Shown here: one piece after another, positions 1 to 10,191 of the stretch
Layout of the letters: each line of letters opens with the position of its first letter
Position numbering within the stretch: the stretch's first letter is position 1
Assembly (NCBI RefSeq): GCF_003263785.1
Contig: NZ_JYJK01000044.1
Coordinates: 124,001-188,000, forward strand
Length of the DNA stretch: 64,000 nt
Reading direction: 5' to 3'
Origin: Vibrio variabilis
GTDB lineage: Bacteria > Pseudomonadota > Gammaproteobacteria > Enterobacterales > Vibrionaceae
The notes under the pieces: model-generated
Database searches by the model: none
The model's input: the letters and a program-made list of their open reading frames with translations, nothing else
Told to the model about the DNA's origin: nothing
Position numbers and translations under genes: made by a program

Positions 1-438
1 GTCTACACCGTATCCCATTGCAGAAAGGAGAGCGAGTTCAAAACGCCGCAACGCAGGTTCAGGATTGGTATTGTGGGCGAGCTCTGTTAAAGCTTGAAGA
101 TAGTCGTGAAATAATTCAGGAAACGGGATCTCACTTGCCAATACGCGAGCAATCAGCTCATTCACGTACATAGCAGAATAGAGGTTCACACCGGTTAACG
201 GCAGACCAAGACTAATGGCTTCCGCTTGCCTCAATGTTTTCATTGAGCCATTGCCGGACCACTTTAACAATAATGGGGTGAAAGGCTGTAGAGCGCCTTT
301 AAGATTCGAGCGCTTACTTCGAGCGCCTTTGGAAAGCAGCGTGACGCGACCATATTCCTCACTGAATACATCGAGTATTAAGCTCGATTCACTGTAAGGT
401 CTTCGATGCAAAACAAAGCAGCGTTGCAATCCATCCAT
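1..438 (-). CDS. recO: DNA repair protein RecO, N-terminal part (runs off the window)
   Basis: The first 146 residues of RecO, which with RecR loads RecA onto SSB-coated single strands in RecF-pathway gap repair. The frame is open to the left edge, so the C-terminal part is not visible. The N-terminal OB-fold segment is recognisable: an opening [19 protein letters not shown] and a [11 protein letters not shown] stretch. I chose the ATG at 438 because translation from it starts directly in this conserved opening. It lies 57 bp after era in the same direction and is the last visible gene of the run that begins with rpoE. Confidence 0.93.
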   Translation of the reverse strand, partial: MDGLQRCFVLHRRPYSESSLILDVFSEEYGRVTLLSKGARSKRSNLKGALQPFTPLLLKWSGNGSMKTLRQAEAISLGLPLTGVNLYSAMYVNELIARVLASEIPFPELFHDYLQALTELAHNTNPEPALRRFELALLSAMGYGVD

Positions 439-495
439 AGGTCATATTCTGTCTAAAAGGGATCAGAGCAGCTAACGCTACTCTGATCTGCGGTA

Positions 496-1500
496 TTATT
501 TGTTTTCGATATCGTCGATGTAGCCAAGAGAGCGTAGTGCGCGCTCATCATCAGCCCAACCTGATTTCACTTTAACCCAGGTCTCTAGATACACTTTACG
601 GTCGAACAACTCTTCCATATCAAGACGAGCTTCGCGGCCGATGGTTTTGATCTTCTCGCCACCTTTACCAATCACCATCTTCTTCTGGCCACTGCGCTCT
701 ACAAGGATCAACGCATTGATGTGGAAACCATCCGTATCTGGGTTGTAATCGAAACGTTCAATCTCAACGGTCACCGAGTAAGGCAGCTCGTCACCAGTGA
801 ATCGCATCAGCTTTTCACGCAAGATTTCAGATGCCATAAAACGCTGAGAGCGGTCGGTCACGTATTCTTCCGGGAAGTGGTGAATCGCCTCAGGCAGGTG
901 CTCACGAACGTGTTGACGAATCACGTCGATATTTTTACCGTGCTTGGCCGAAATTGGCACTACATCAACAAATTCCATCTTCTTGGTCATCTCTTGCATG
1001 TGCAGCATCACGTCATTGCGATCTTTCACATTGTCTACCTTGTTGATACACAAGATAACTGGGAAGTTCGACTTACGCAGCTTGTTCAGCACCATTTCAT
1101 CGTCATCAGTCCACTGCGTACCATCCACAAGGAAGAGCACCAAGTTCACATCACTTAGCGAGCTGTTTGCCGCGCGGTTCATCAGACGGTTGATCGCACG
1201 CTTCTCTTCGATATGCAGACCCGGAGTGTCGACATAGATCGCTTGATAATCGCCTTCCGTGTCCACGCCCATAATACGGTGGCGCGTGGTCTGTGGTTTA
1301 CGAGAGGTGATCGAGATCTTCTGTCCTAAAATGCGGTTAAGCAGCGTCGATTTACCGACGTTAGGACGACCTACGATAGCCACAAAGCCACAGTGCTGTT
1401 CACCCGTGCTTTCTTGAGTTGCTACGCTTGCCGAGTCGCTCGTTGACGCGAAGTACGCATCGAGATCGAACTCTTGATCAGAATTTGGTTTATCAGACAT
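496..1500 (-). CDS. era: GTPase Era
   Basis: Essential GTPase that binds the 3' end of 16S rRNA and acts in 30S subunit maturation. The 334-residue protein has G1 GRPNVGKS at 44-51, DTPG at about 91-94, NKVD at 153-156, an SAK motif near 184 and a C-terminal KH RNA-binding domain with [13 protein letters not shown]. The N-terminus carries about 35 extra, Ser/Asp-rich residues before the G domain compared with the E. coli protein. Its start overlaps the end of rnc by 8 bp, so the two are probably translationally coupled, as in other enterobacteria and vibrios. Confidence 0.97.
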   Translation of the reverse strand: MSDKPNSDQEFDLDAYFASTSDSASVATQESTGEQHCGFVAIVGRPNVGKSTLLNRILGQKISITSRKPQTTRHRIMGVDTEGDYQAIYVDTPGLHIEEKRAINRLMNRAANSSLSDVNLVLFLVDGTQWTDDDEMVLNKLRKSNFPVILCINKVDNVKDRNDVMLHMQEMTKKMEFVDVVPISAKHGKNIDVIRQHVREHLPEAIHHFPEEYVTDRSQRFMASEILREKLMRFTGDELPYSVTVEIERFDYNPDTDGFHINALILVERSGQKKMVIGKGGEKIKTIGREARLDMEELFDRKVYLETWVKVKSGWADDERALRSLGYIDDIENK

Positions 1501-2169
1501 TGGTCAGTTTCTCTAGAGCCAGTTCCGCAGCCGCTTGTTCTGCCTTGCGGCGGCTGGTGCCTTTGCCGATAACAGGCTTATCCACACCTGCCACTTCACA
1601 GGAAACGGTAAACTCTTGGTTATGCGCTTCCCCTTTAATATTAGTCACTGTGTAGACAGGGAGTGGTTTTCTTCGACCTTGTAGAAACTCTTGCAGGCGA
1701 GTTTTTGGATCTTTCTGTGACACACCCGGCTTGATCGCATCAAGACGCGACTGATACCAGCTCAGCACGATGCCGCGAACCGTCTCGACATCGCTATCAA
1801 GATAAATCGCGCCAATGATCGCTTCAACCGCATCAGCCAAGATTGAGTCACGACGGAATCCGCCACTTTTTAGCTCGCCTGGACCTAATTTTAAGTAATC
1901 TCCTAAGACGAATTCACGCCCTAGCTCAGCCAGAGTGTTACCTCTCACTAAGGTGGCACGCATTCGACTCATGTCCCCTTCGTTTACCTTAGGAAAACGA
2001 TGGTAAAGATCGTCAGCAATGACAAAACTTAAAATTGAATCGCCCAGAAATTCTAGTCGTTCGTTATGGTTGCCGTGGGCGCTGCGGTGAGTCAGCGCCA
2101 GCATCAGCAGCTCGCTATCATTGAACTGATAGCCGAGCTTTTTTCTAAAAGTTTAATAGGAGAATTCAT
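1493..2169 (-). CDS. rnc: Ribonuclease III (frameshifted near its start in this sequence)
   Basis: Endonuclease that cuts double-stranded RNA, for example in 30S rRNA precursor processing. The catalytic signature ERLEFLGDS and a C-terminal dsRNA-binding domain ([27 protein letters not shown]) are present. The uninterrupted frame begins only at an internal Met near 2104. Translation from the better start at 2169 reads [10 protein letters not shown] and then loses frame in a run of six T (2139-2144 on the plus strand). One more T would give [30 protein letters not shown] and a 225-residue protein of usual length. I infer a sequencing error. It starts 11 bp after lepB ends. Confidence 0.93.
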
Positions 2170-2179
2170 GCTCTCTCGT

Positions 2180-3076
2180 TCAGTCTATTCCACCGATGCG
2201 ATTAAATCTGACACCGGTTGGGATCCATGTAGGCAGAATGCTGTCTGCACCACGTTCAAATTCGAAGCTAATCCAAATGCCAACCGCTTTACCTACTAGG
2301 TTGCCTTCTGGCACAAAGCCCCAGTAACGGCTATCGGCACTGTTGTCACGGTTATCACCCATCACAAAGTACTGACCTTCTGGTACCACCCATTCGTTCA
2401 CGCCGTTGCGAGGCTGATATTGATCAACACGGTCGCGGCGCAGTGGATTGACCAATACCTGGTGACCTACTTCACCCAGCTTTTCATCCATCTGGATAAG
2501 CGGGATACCATTTTGGATAAACGGACTGTCTTGGACATTAGACAGCTTAACCGGCTTACAGCTTGACTCGCCTGGACGCTGAATACAGATGTCCTTACGA
2601 GCGCTGTAACGAACCGTATCACCCGGCAGACCAACGACACGTTTAATGTAGTCAATGTTTGGCTGCGGTGGGTACTTAAATACGACAACATCGCCTCGTT
2701 CAGGTTTGCCCGTTTCAACTAGCTGAGTACGCCATACTGGATCTTTTAGTCCGTAGGCATACTTCTCAACCAAGATGAAATCACCAACCAGTAGCGTTGG
2801 CATCATTGATCCTGATGGGATTTGGAACGGTTCGTAGATGAACGAACGCAACACCAAAACAAAGGCAATCACAGGGAAAATTGAAACACTATTCTCAACA
2901 AACCAAGATGGTGCGACCGCTTTGTTTGCTGTCTCTTCATCAATTTGATTTGCTTGCGCTTGGATATCCGCCAGCTTCTGCTGACGCTGCTTTCTCAATA
3001 CGAGCTTATCCAAAACCCAAACGACACCAGTCACTAACGTCACGATGACGAGGATCAATGAGAAGGTATTAGCCAT
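2180..3076 (-). CDS. lepB: Signal peptidase I
   Basis: Inner-membrane serine protease that removes signal peptides from exported proteins. The 298-residue sequence has two hydrophobic segments (about 4-22 and 64-80), the catalytic serine in SGSMMPTLLVGDF (Ser90) and the general-base lysine in YIKRVVGLPGD (Lys145). The late motif GDNRDNSADSRYWGFVP and the C-terminal RIGGI ending match the family. It lies between lepA and rnc, the standard gammaproteobacterial order. A 9-bp-arm hairpin sits in the gap after lepA and may affect relative expression. Confidence 0.97.
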   Translation of the reverse strand: MANTFSLILVIVTLVTGVVWVLDKLVLRKQRQQKLADIQAQANQIDEETANKAVAPSWFVENSVSIFPVIAFVLVLRSFIYEPFQIPSGSMMPTLLVGDFILVEKYAYGLKDPVWRTQLVETGKPERGDVVVFKYPPQPNIDYIKRVVGLPGDTVRYSARKDICIQRPGESSCKPVKLSNVQDSPFIQNGIPLIQMDEKLGEVGHQVLVNPLRRDRVDQYQPRNGVNEWVVPEGQYFVMGDNRDNSADSRYWGFVPEGNLVGKAVGIWISFEFERGADSILPTWIPTGVRFNRIGGID

Positions 3077-3113
3077 TCAATTCCCTTAATTTTCGTATCT
3101 TTAAAAATAACGA

Positions 3114-3144
3114 AAAGTGAAAGCACTCACTGAGCACTTTCACT
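3114..3144 (-). repeat. Inverted repeat between lepA and lepB
   Basis: Arms AAGTGAAAG and CTTTCACTT flank a 13-base interior that is itself partly self-complementary. On the transcribed strand there is no long T-run after it, so it is a poor terminator. It may be an mRNA stabiliser or a processing site in the rpoE-recO transcript. Seen directly in sequence; the role is inference. Confidence 0.5.
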
Positions 3145-3179
3145 TCTGCTGTATTATGTCGCCACGTCAGGCAAAAGAA

Positions 3180-4972
3180 TTAGTCTTTGCTACGTGCAGA
3201 ATCGCAAGGAACGCTTCTTGAGGCAGTTCGACGTTACCGATCTGCTTCATACGCTTCTTACCTTCTTTCTGTTTCTTCAACAGTTTCTTCTTACGGCTCA
3301 CGTCACCACCGTAACATTTCGCGATTACGTTTTTACGTAACTGTTTCACAGTCGAACGCGCAATGATGTGGTTACCGATCGCCGCCTGAATCGCGATATC
3401 GAACATCTGGCGAGGGATGAACTCTTTCATCTTCTCAACCAACTGGCGACCACGGCTCTGAGACTGGTCTTTGTGAGTAATGATGGCCAATGCGTCAACC
3501 GTGTCGCCGTTAAGCAGTACGTCCACACGAACCATGTTCGACGCTTCAAAACGTTGGAAGTTGTAGTCCAGTGATGCGTAACCACGAGATGTAGACTTCA
3601 GACGGTCGAAGAAGTCGAGTACCACTTCTGCCATCGGGATATCGTAAGTCACAGCGACTTGGTTGCCGTGATAAACCATGTCTACCTGAGTACCGCGCTT
3701 CTCAACACAAAGCGTAATCACATTACCTAAGTAATCTGATGGTACTAGGATATTACAACGCGCGATTGGCTCACGGATCTCTTCAATATCGTTGGTTGCC
3801 GGCAGTTTCGCTGGGCTATCAACATAGTGAAGTGAACCATCCGTTTTCTCTACTTCGTAGACTACTGTCGGCGCTGTCGTAATCAGGTCTAGGTCGTATT
3901 CACGCTCTAGACGCTCTTGGATGATCTCCATGTGAAGCATACCCAAGAAGCCACAACGGAAACCGAAACCAAGTGCAGCTGAGCTCTCTGGCTCATAGAA
4001 CAGTGATGCATCGTTTAGGCTTAGTTTGCCTAGTGCATCACGGAAGTTTTCGTAATCATCAGACGATACTGGGAATAGACCCGCGTATACCTGAGGTTTT
4101 ACTTTTTGGAAGCCTGGTAGTGCCACTTCACAGCCATTCTTAGCCGTGGTCAGTGTATCACCCACTGGCGCGCCAAGGATGTCTTTGATACCACATACAA
4201 CCCAGCCTACTTCACCAGTATTTAGCTCAGTCGTATCCACTTGTTTTGGTGTGAAGATACCAAGACGGTCTACACCCCAAACCTGACCTGTGCTCATTAC
4301 TTTGATCTTATCATTCTTCTTCAGCACGCCATTTTTGATACGTACTAGAGAAACAACACCAAGGTAGTTATCGAACCAAGAGTCGATGATTAGCGCTTGC
4401 AGTGGATCGTCTGGGTTGCCTTCTGGCGCTGGGATCGCTTTTACGATCTCTTCAAGAACGTCGTCAACACCCAGACCGGTCTTCGCTGAACAGCGAACCG
4501 CTTCCATTGCATCAATACCCACGATCTCTTCGATCTCTTCAGCAACGCGCTCTGGCTCCGCTGCTGGAAGGTCGATCTTATTAAGAACGGGAACCACTTC
4601 AAGTTCCATTTCAATCGCGGTGTAGCAGTTAGCGAGTGTCTGAGCTTCAACACCCTGACCCGCATCAACCACCAGTAGCGCACCTTCACAAGCCGCCAAT
4701 GAACGTGATACTTCGTACGAGAAGTCAACGTGTCCTGGAGTATCGATAAAGTTTAGCTGATAGGTTTCCCCATCTTTCGCCGTGTAATCCAGAGTAACAC
4801 TCTGAGCTTTAATAGTGATACCGCGCTCGCGCTCTAGATCCATAGAATCAAGAACCTGTGCCGCCATTTCACGGTCGCTTAAGCCGCCGCAAACTTGGAT
4901 CAAACGGTCCGACAGCGTCGATTTACCGTGGTCAATGTGGGCGATAATAGAAAAGTTACGAATGTGCTTCAT
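3180..4972 (-). CDS. lepA: Elongation factor 4 (LepA), 3' end altered by an apparent indel
   Basis: Ribosome-bound translational GTPase that acts on stalled or mispositioned ribosomes and in initiation. G1 AHIDHGKST is at 11-19, followed by [10 protein letters not shown] and NKIDLP; the C-terminal domain is complete up to LAILHV. The literal frame then reads AKTNSFA and stops at 3167. Adding one C near 3190 gives HVGKD and a stop at 3180, the usual LepA ending, and exactly 597 residues. I therefore place the true stop at 3180. It follows rseC and precedes lepB. Confidence 0.94.
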
Positions 4973-5084
4973 AGATTTGGTGTAGCTAAACTCTTAAACA
5001 ATTAGGGAATGAAATAGCGGAAAAAACACGCATTTCAATTAAGTTGGCAGATTCTACCCAATTTCGTTGCGGTTCGCACCTTAT

Positions 5085-5555
5085 TTAGGCAATGGACTGC
5101 CCGAGCACCCGCACCAATTCAACCTGTTGGTGCGAAGCCGCTTCCATTGGAGACACCCATTTTTTCGCAAGTCGGAAGCCAAAGTAGGCAGAAATTGCTG
5201 AAAAACCAATCACCACCAGCTCACTGCCGCCAAGTAAGGGCGCTAACCACAACTGACCTGCCATCGCTCCCAAAAACAGGAACAAGAGAGGTAATAAATA
5301 GATCAATGCCGCCGATTGCAGCAGACTTTTTTCTGGAAACGCGATTTCAACGATATCGCCAGGATTGACGGTTTTGGAGGTCAGTAAGTGCCAGCTCAAC
5401 TGTTTATTACCGACCGCTTTGGTGACAATACCGGTTCCACAACTGTTTTTTGATTGGCAAGAGCTGCAACTGGTTTGTTGGTCACAGCTCAATTCGACTT
5501 GGTAACGATGACCACGGCTTTTCACCGAGGTCACCGTTGCAAGAGCGGTCATCAT
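5085..5555 (-). CDS. rseC: SoxR-reducing / sigma-E regulatory protein RseC
   Basis: Inner-membrane protein of the rpoE operon; the E. coli homologue modulates sigma-E mildly and is part of the system that reduces SoxR. The 156 residues include a cysteine cluster (Cys24, 30, 33, 39) in the N-terminal part and two hydrophobic helices at about 80-99 and 107-125, as in the family. The start overlaps the rseB stop by 4 bp, indicating coupled translation. It is followed, after about 110 bp, by lepA. Confidence 0.93.
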   Translation of the reverse strand: MMTALATVTSVKSRGHRYQVELSCDQQTSCSSCQSKNSCGTGIVTKAVGNKQLSWHLLTSKTVNPGDIVEIAFPEKSLLQSAALIYLLPLLFLFLGAMAGQLWLAPLLGGSELVVIGFSAISAYFGFRLAKKWVSPMEAASHQQVELVRVLGQSIA

Positions 5556-6532
5556 GGGGTTACGCCTTCATCTGCTTGCTGTACTTTGTTCAGTTTAACA
5601 GATTGTGCGATACGCTGCGCGGTGGCAGGAGGAATGTCGCCGACGACAGAGATCTGCATGTCTCCAGTGACAATGCTGTGCACGGTTCGGCGTCCTTGAC
5701 GAATTAACTGGCCTTTCATCGAGTTACTATCACGATCAGAGACGTACACGGAGAAGCTAAATAAGCCATCGGTATACATCTGACTCTCCACCACATCTTC
5801 GGTGGCGATCATGCGATAACGATTAAGATCTTTGGGCGTAAAGCCACTTGGTACCCAGCCAACTTGCCAGAAGGTTTGTTCAATGTTGCCCTTTGGCAGT
5901 GACAATACCGCTGGAAGCTGAACTTCATCAAGTGAGCTAAGCATGGTCGCGATGTGATCGTTAATGGTGTATGAAATCACACGATACTGTTCAAGGATCT
6001 CACCATCTCGGTCGAGAAGATCAGCGCGTAACGGAAGCTTACTTTTTTCGTCCACCCACAATACATAGGAGTAGCGCAGGCCATCTTTTGGTACCACACG
6101 AAACACTTGTGCCGCCGCTCCCGCCTCTCTGGCACGACCAACGCGAACATAATCGTAATACTGGCTTAGCTTTTTGATGTCACTGTTAAGCAGGGGCATC
6201 AAAGGTGCCACCATCTTGCCCGACTCTATTGTGAATGGATCAGCACCGGGTTCGATGTAGCTGACTTCGTTGCCACGGCGGATAACCTCACGCACCGGGC
6301 CACTCAAGTAAACCAAATGCGCCAATTGCTGATCTTCATGTCTTGCATGGCGATACAACAAAGGCTCAATACTGTTCTTTTTGATCAGGATATAGGACAG
6401 TTCGTAGTTCAATTGCTGACTGGCGTCATTCATTTGATGCAATAAAGCCTCTACAGAAGATTGCTCTTCTGCAAAGGCCGAGTTAGCAAACAAACTGAAC
6501 AGCAATAACGAACTGGTCAGAAGTTTTTTCAT
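5552..6532 (-). CDS. rseB: Sigma-E regulatory protein RseB
   Basis: Periplasmic protein that binds the RseA periplasmic domain and protects it from DegS cleavage, and senses mislocalised lipid or lipoprotein signals. The 326-residue product begins with a clear signal peptide (MKKLLTSSLLLFSLFANSAFA, cut before EEQ) and has the MucB/RseB two-domain layout: a large lipoprotein-like N-terminal domain and a smaller C-terminal domain from about residue 210. Both ends overlap neighbours by 4 bp (rseA upstream, rseC downstream). Confidence 0.95.
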   Translation of the reverse strand: MKKLLTSSLLLFSLFANSAFAEEQSSVEALLHQMNDASQQLNYELSYILIKKNSIEPLLYRHARHEDQQLAHLVYLSGPVREVIRRGNEVSYIEPGADPFTIESGKMVAPLMPLLNSDIKKLSQYYDYVRVGRAREAGAAAQVFRVVPKDGLRYSYVLWVDEKSKLPLRADLLDRDGEILEQYRVISYTINDHIATMLSSLDEVQLPAVLSLPKGNIEQTFWQVGWVPSGFTPKDLNRYRMIATEDVVESQMYTDGLFSFSVYVSDRDSNSMKGQLIRQGRRTVHSIVTGDMQISVVGDIPPATAQRIAQSVKLNKVQQADEGVTP

Positions 6533-7143
6533 TCAATTACCGATTCTGTATCCGTAGTCAGAGACGCTTGGTCGTCGCTGTTTAAGCGCAGCTGTAGCTC
6601 ATAATCTTGAAGCAGAGCATTGATGCGGCGACGCTGCTCTTGCACATTGGCGCTTTCATTCTGGTTCGTTCTCGCGACTGAATCACGAGTCAAACTCACT
6701 GGTTCAGCGCTACCCGCAAATGGGATAGTTTGCAAAACAGGTAGCTGCTCGATCTCTGGTTGTGTTGCATCTTGTCCAGAGAACTGCTGCACACCTAAAA
6801 TAACGGCGAGCGATACACATGCTGCAATACCCACTTGGCCAAACTGAGTGAGCCATGCCGGTAGCTGACGTTTCGCTTGCGACGGTGTCGGTTGTGCCTC
6901 AATCGGCATCACTGTCTCTTTGCTTACCGCTTGATGTGCTGGCTCATCGTCGAGTGCCAGTGCGACGCTCTCAGCAATATTCCAATCCAGGCTCTGTGGC
7001 TCATCGCCACGCATCACATCACCGATTAGGTGGTAGTTTTGCCAGGTTTGTTTGCTCTCCTGATCATTCTCGAGCGCTTCGATTAGCGCATCGTCGATCA
7101 AGTCTCCATCCATGAATGCTGAAAGCTTCTGTTTGTCAGCCAT
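6529..7143 (-). CDS. rseA: Anti-sigma-E factor RseA
   Basis: Membrane-spanning anti-sigma factor that holds sigma-E inactive until it is degraded by DegS and RseP. The 204-residue protein has the cytoplasmic MADKQKLSAFMDGD opening of the sigma-binding domain, one transmembrane segment near residues 100-122 (QVGIAACVSLAVILGVQQF) and a periplasmic tail. I prefer the ATG at 7143 because GGTGA lies 5 bases before it; an in-frame ATG at 7155 would add four residues. It starts 26 bp after rpoE and overlaps rseB by 4 bp. Confidence 0.94.
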   Translation of the reverse strand: MADKQKLSAFMDGDLIDDALIEALENDQESKQTWQNYHLIGDVMRGDEPQSLDWNIAESVALALDDEPAHQAVSKETVMPIEAQPTPSQAKRQLPAWLTQFGQVGIAACVSLAVILGVQQFSGQDATQPEIEQLPVLQTIPFAGSAEPVSLTRDSVARTNQNESANVQEQRRRINALLQDYELQLRLNSDDQASLTTDTESVIE

Positions 7144-7169
7144 TATATTCACCATAGTTGTAACTAGTT

Positions 7170-7748
7170 TTAGCGTTGAAGAAGAGGCTTAATCTTCTTC
7201 TCTACCGCTTCACGAGCACGGAAGATACGCGAACGTACCGTTCCTACTGGGCAATCCATTACTTCTGCAATCTCTTCGTAACTCAAACCATCAAGTTCAC
7301 GAAGGGTCATTGCAGTCTTCAAATCTTCTGGTAACGCTTCAATTGCAGCGAAAACTGTTCGCTTCAATTCGTTCGACAACGTTAAGTTCTCAGGGTTCGA
7401 AATTTCTTTCAAAGCGTTACCGGTTTCAAAAAATTCGGCATCTTCTGCGTCCACATCGCTGGCCGGCGGCCTGCGACTCTGGGCAACAATGTGGTTCTTT
7501 GCGGTGTTCACTGCTATGCGATACAACCAAGTATAGAAGGCGCTTTCACCTCTAAACGTTGGGATCGCACGATACGCTTTAATAAACGCTTCTTGGGCTA
7601 TGTCCGCTACGTCGCCCGAATTGCTCACGTATCTTGATATGAGATTGCAAACCTTGTTTTGATAGCGCAAAACCAACAGGTTAAATGCTTGTTTATCTCC
7701 ACTTTGAACGCGCTCAATCAACACCTGATCGGTCGGCTGCTCGTTCAT
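7170..7748 (-). CDS. rpoE: RNA polymerase sigma-E factor
   Basis: Extracytoplasmic-function sigma factor that drives the envelope stress regulon. Region 2 (NKVCNLISRYVS to YTWLYRIAVNTAKNHI) and region 4 with its helix-turn-helix (LDGLSYEEIAEVMDCPVGT, then VRSRIFRAREAVE) are complete. I chose the start MNEQPTDQVLIERVQ at 7748, which gives the usual 192 residues; an upstream ATG at 7760 adds MNAR. A matching sigma-E promoter lies about 100 bp upstream, so the operon probably activates itself. The divergent neighbour is nadB, as in E. coli. Confidence 0.97.
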   Translation of the reverse strand: MNEQPTDQVLIERVQSGDKQAFNLLVLRYQNKVCNLISRYVSNSGDVADIAQEAFIKAYRAIPTFRGESAFYTWLYRIAVNTAKNHIVAQSRRPPASDVDAEDAEFFETGNALKEISNPENLTLSNELKRTVFAAIEALPEDLKTAMTLRELDGLSYEEIAEVMDCPVGTVRSRIFRAREAVEKKIKPLLQR

Positions 7749-7760
7749 GCGAGCGTTCAC

Positions 7761-8120
7761 TCCTATTCGTTCTCACCCTTACCTTCTCAGATATGAGTAT
7801 TAATTATGCATATTGTAGTCTTGACACCACCGCTAACATGAGCACTATTGTGACTCTATGCAAATGGGAAAGTTCAAAACTTTCTGGATTTTTTTGTTAT
7901 TTGTCATTCACAATGTGATTTAGCGTCCACTACAATGGGCTCAACTCACTAGAATGGATTAGTTAACGCCACAACACAACGAGTTTTTCGACCCGTTTCA
8001 CATGGCGATAATCCAATTAGCAAGTGCCCTTCGCCAGCTGCATTACGCAGCTTCCTATCGTGCACTTTTAGCTGGGTAGAGTTTGCTAGCTCTACCATAG
8101 GTCAGGATTTTAATAGAATT
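7761..8120. other. Intergenic region between rpoE and nadB
   Basis: A 360-bp divergent promoter region. It holds the sigma-E-like promoter at 7849-7875. Beyond that I see AT-rich stretches and a CTGGGTAGAG...CTCTACC pairing near 8070-8097 upstream of nadB that could fold, but no recognisable RNA gene or conserved small ORF. Confidence 0.6.
7849..7875 (-). promoter_or_regulatory. Probable sigma-E promoter of rpoE
   Basis: On the minus strand GAACTT (7870-7875) is followed by 16 bases and TCACA (7849-7853). The sigma-E consensus is GAACTT, 16-17 bases, then a TC-rich -10. Its position, about 100 bp upstream of the rpoE start, and the known sigma-E autoregulation of rpoE in enterobacteria support the call. 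Confidence 0.72.
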
Positions 8121-9736
8121 ATGAACACAAACCGAGAACATCTTTGTGATGTTTTAGTTATAGGAAGTGGCGCTGCTGGTCTTTCTCTCGCGCTACGAGT
8201 TGCTGAGCGCGCTAAGGTTATTGTTTTAAGTAAAGGACCGCTCAGTGAAGGGGCAACCTATTACGCTCAAGGCGGTATTGCCGCCGTTTTCGATGAAGCC
8301 GACAGCATCGAGTCACACGTTAACGACACCAATATTGCGGGTGCAGGCCTGTGTGAAGAAGACACGGTGCAGTTCATTGCAGAAAACGCGAAAGAGTGCG
8401 TGCAATGGCTGATCGATGGCGGTGTTCCATTTGACCAAGTTGAAACCGAAAAGGACGAGGCACCCCGTTATCACTTAACGCGCGAAGGTGGACACAGCCA
8501 TCGTCGCATTCTGCACGCGGCAGATGCTACAGGCATGGCGATGCAGACGACGCTGCAAGACAACGTGCAAAACCACCCGAACATTGAAATTTTCGAGCGC
8601 TATAACGCGCTTGATTTGATCACTGAAGACAAAGTCGGTGGCAGCAAAGACAAAGTGGTTGGCGCTATATTTGGAACCGCAACCAAGAGCACGTTGAAAC
8701 GGTGCGCGCTAAGTTTGTCGTGCTGGCAACGGGCGGCGCGTCAAAAGTGTACCAGTACACCTCAAACCCAGATGTCTCTTCTGGCGACGGTATTGCAATG
8801 GCATGGCGCTCAGGCTGCCGCGTTGCCAACCTAGAATTTAACCAATTTCACCCAACGTGTTTGTTCCACCCAGACGCACGTAACTTCCTGCTCACTGAAG
8901 CGCTGCGAGGCGAAGGGGCTTACCTAAAACGCCCCGATGGTACGCGCTTTATGCCAGACTTTGATGAACGCGAAGAGCTTGCGCCGCGTGATGTGGTTGC
9001 TCGTGCTATTGATTTCGAGATGAAGCGCCTAGGTGCGGATTGCATGTATCTCGACATCAGTCATAAGCCGGAAGAATTTATCATCAAGCACTTCCCTACC
9101 ATTCACATGCGCTTGCAAGATCTTGGCATCGACATGACCAAAGAGCCGATCCCGATTGTTCCAGCGGCACACTACACCTGTGGTGGTGTCATGGTGGATA
9201 AAGCGGGTCGCACAGATCTTGATCAGCTCTATGCGATTGGCGAAGTGAGCTACACCGGCCTTCATGGAGCAAACCGCATGGCGTCAAACTCGCTACTTGA
9301 GTGCGTGGTGTACGCTTGGTCTGCAGCCAAAGACATCATGGAAAAATTTGACAGCGCGACGCACCCAGACACATTACCAGCTTGGGATGAAAGCCAAGTC
9401 AGCTGCTCTGATGAAGAGGTTATTATTCAGCATAACTGGCACGAGCTACGCCTGTTTATGTGGGATTACATGGGCATTGTGCGCACCGATAAACGACTTG
9501 AGCGCGCGCTGCGTCGTATTCAGTTACTACAACAAGAAACCCATGAATACTACAGCCACTTCAAGGTATCGAACAATTTGCTAGAACTGCGTAACCTATT
9601 GCAAGTTGCCGAGCTGATGGTTCGCTGTGCGATGCAACGTAAAGAGAGTCGCGGTTTGCACTACACGCTCGACTACCCTGAGATGCTGGAAAACAGCGGC
9701 CCAACTATTCTGGAGCCGCAATCTCTGGAACCCTAA
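8121..9736 (+). CDS. nadB: L-aspartate oxidase (frameshifted in this sequence)
   Basis: Flavoenzyme that oxidises L-aspartate to iminoaspartate, the first step of de novo NAD synthesis. An FAD-binding GSGAAGLS motif is at 15-22, the EGGHSHRRI active-site stretch follows, and [13 protein letters not shown] lies near the C-terminus. The frame breaks after KDKVVGA: one base inserted between 8664 and 8665 would read [18 protein letters not shown] and join the two halves into 538 residues, the usual length. A sequencing deletion is the simplest reading. It is transcribed away from rpoE and ends in a terminator at 9779. Confidence 0.95.
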
Positions 9737-9778
9737 GCGACTTAGAGCAATCGTCTGCTCATAAGCACCTGTATCAAA

Positions 9779-9804
9779 GCAGCCATTTCACCGGCTGCTT
9801 TTTT
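9779..9804 (+). terminator. Terminator after nadB
   Basis: GCAGCC, an 8-base loop and GGCTGC followed by six T, 42 bp past the nadB stop. Confidence 0.85.
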
Positions 9805-10183
9805 ATTGCCAGCCTTTTATGGTCACGGCTAAATGCCGATAACTTCGCTCTGTTGTGGAAGCACGCCAAATAAGCCGCCAACCGTGTTTCGCATCATAGA
9901 GGGCGATCACCCATGCAGATAAGGCGAGATTAAAATGCACCTTGTTTAACCTGTCATCGTTGAGGCACCACCTATCGTCTTTAAAACGCAGGCGCCCAGC
10001 AACACTAGGTCGTACCATTGACGTAGAGACAAGCATTGCCCATACCAAGGGTAGGCTCACTAGAGGTAATGGCGAAAACAGAACTGCGAAGCCAATCAGA
10101 AACTTGATTACACTATCAATAGCAGAAGAAAGGAAACAAGCGGACAAATGCAGGTCAAGATGAGGAACCTCGGCCTGCGCCAT
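9803..10183 (-). CDS. ygfX: YgfX-family membrane protein (CptA-like)
   Basis: Small inner-membrane protein of 126 residues with a hydrophobic N-terminal half (about 19-55, containing two predicted helices) and a basic, Trp-rich C-terminal part (HGWRLIWRASTTERSYRHL) typical of the YgfX/DUF1434 family. It lies directly downstream of sdhE, with an 8-bp gap, as ygfY-ygfX do in E. coli, where the pair was proposed as a toxin-antitoxin module (CptAB); the SdhE role in flavinylation is better established. The family call rests on context and overall pattern more than on a strict motif. Confidence 0.8.
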   Translation of the reverse strand: MAQAEVPHLDLHLSACFLSSAIDSVIKFLIGFAVLFSPLPLVSLPLVWAMLVSTSMVRPSVAGRLRFKDDRWCLNDDRLNKVHFNLALSAWVIALYDAKHGWRLIWRASTTERSYRHLAVTIKGWQ

Positions 10184-10191
10184 AAATTTGA

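Noticed and set aside
721-1158. 145-residue plus-strand ORF opposite era
   Set aside because: Shadow frame on the other strand of a conserved gene; no ribosome site and no recognisable domain. The same applies to the other antisense frames inside known genes.
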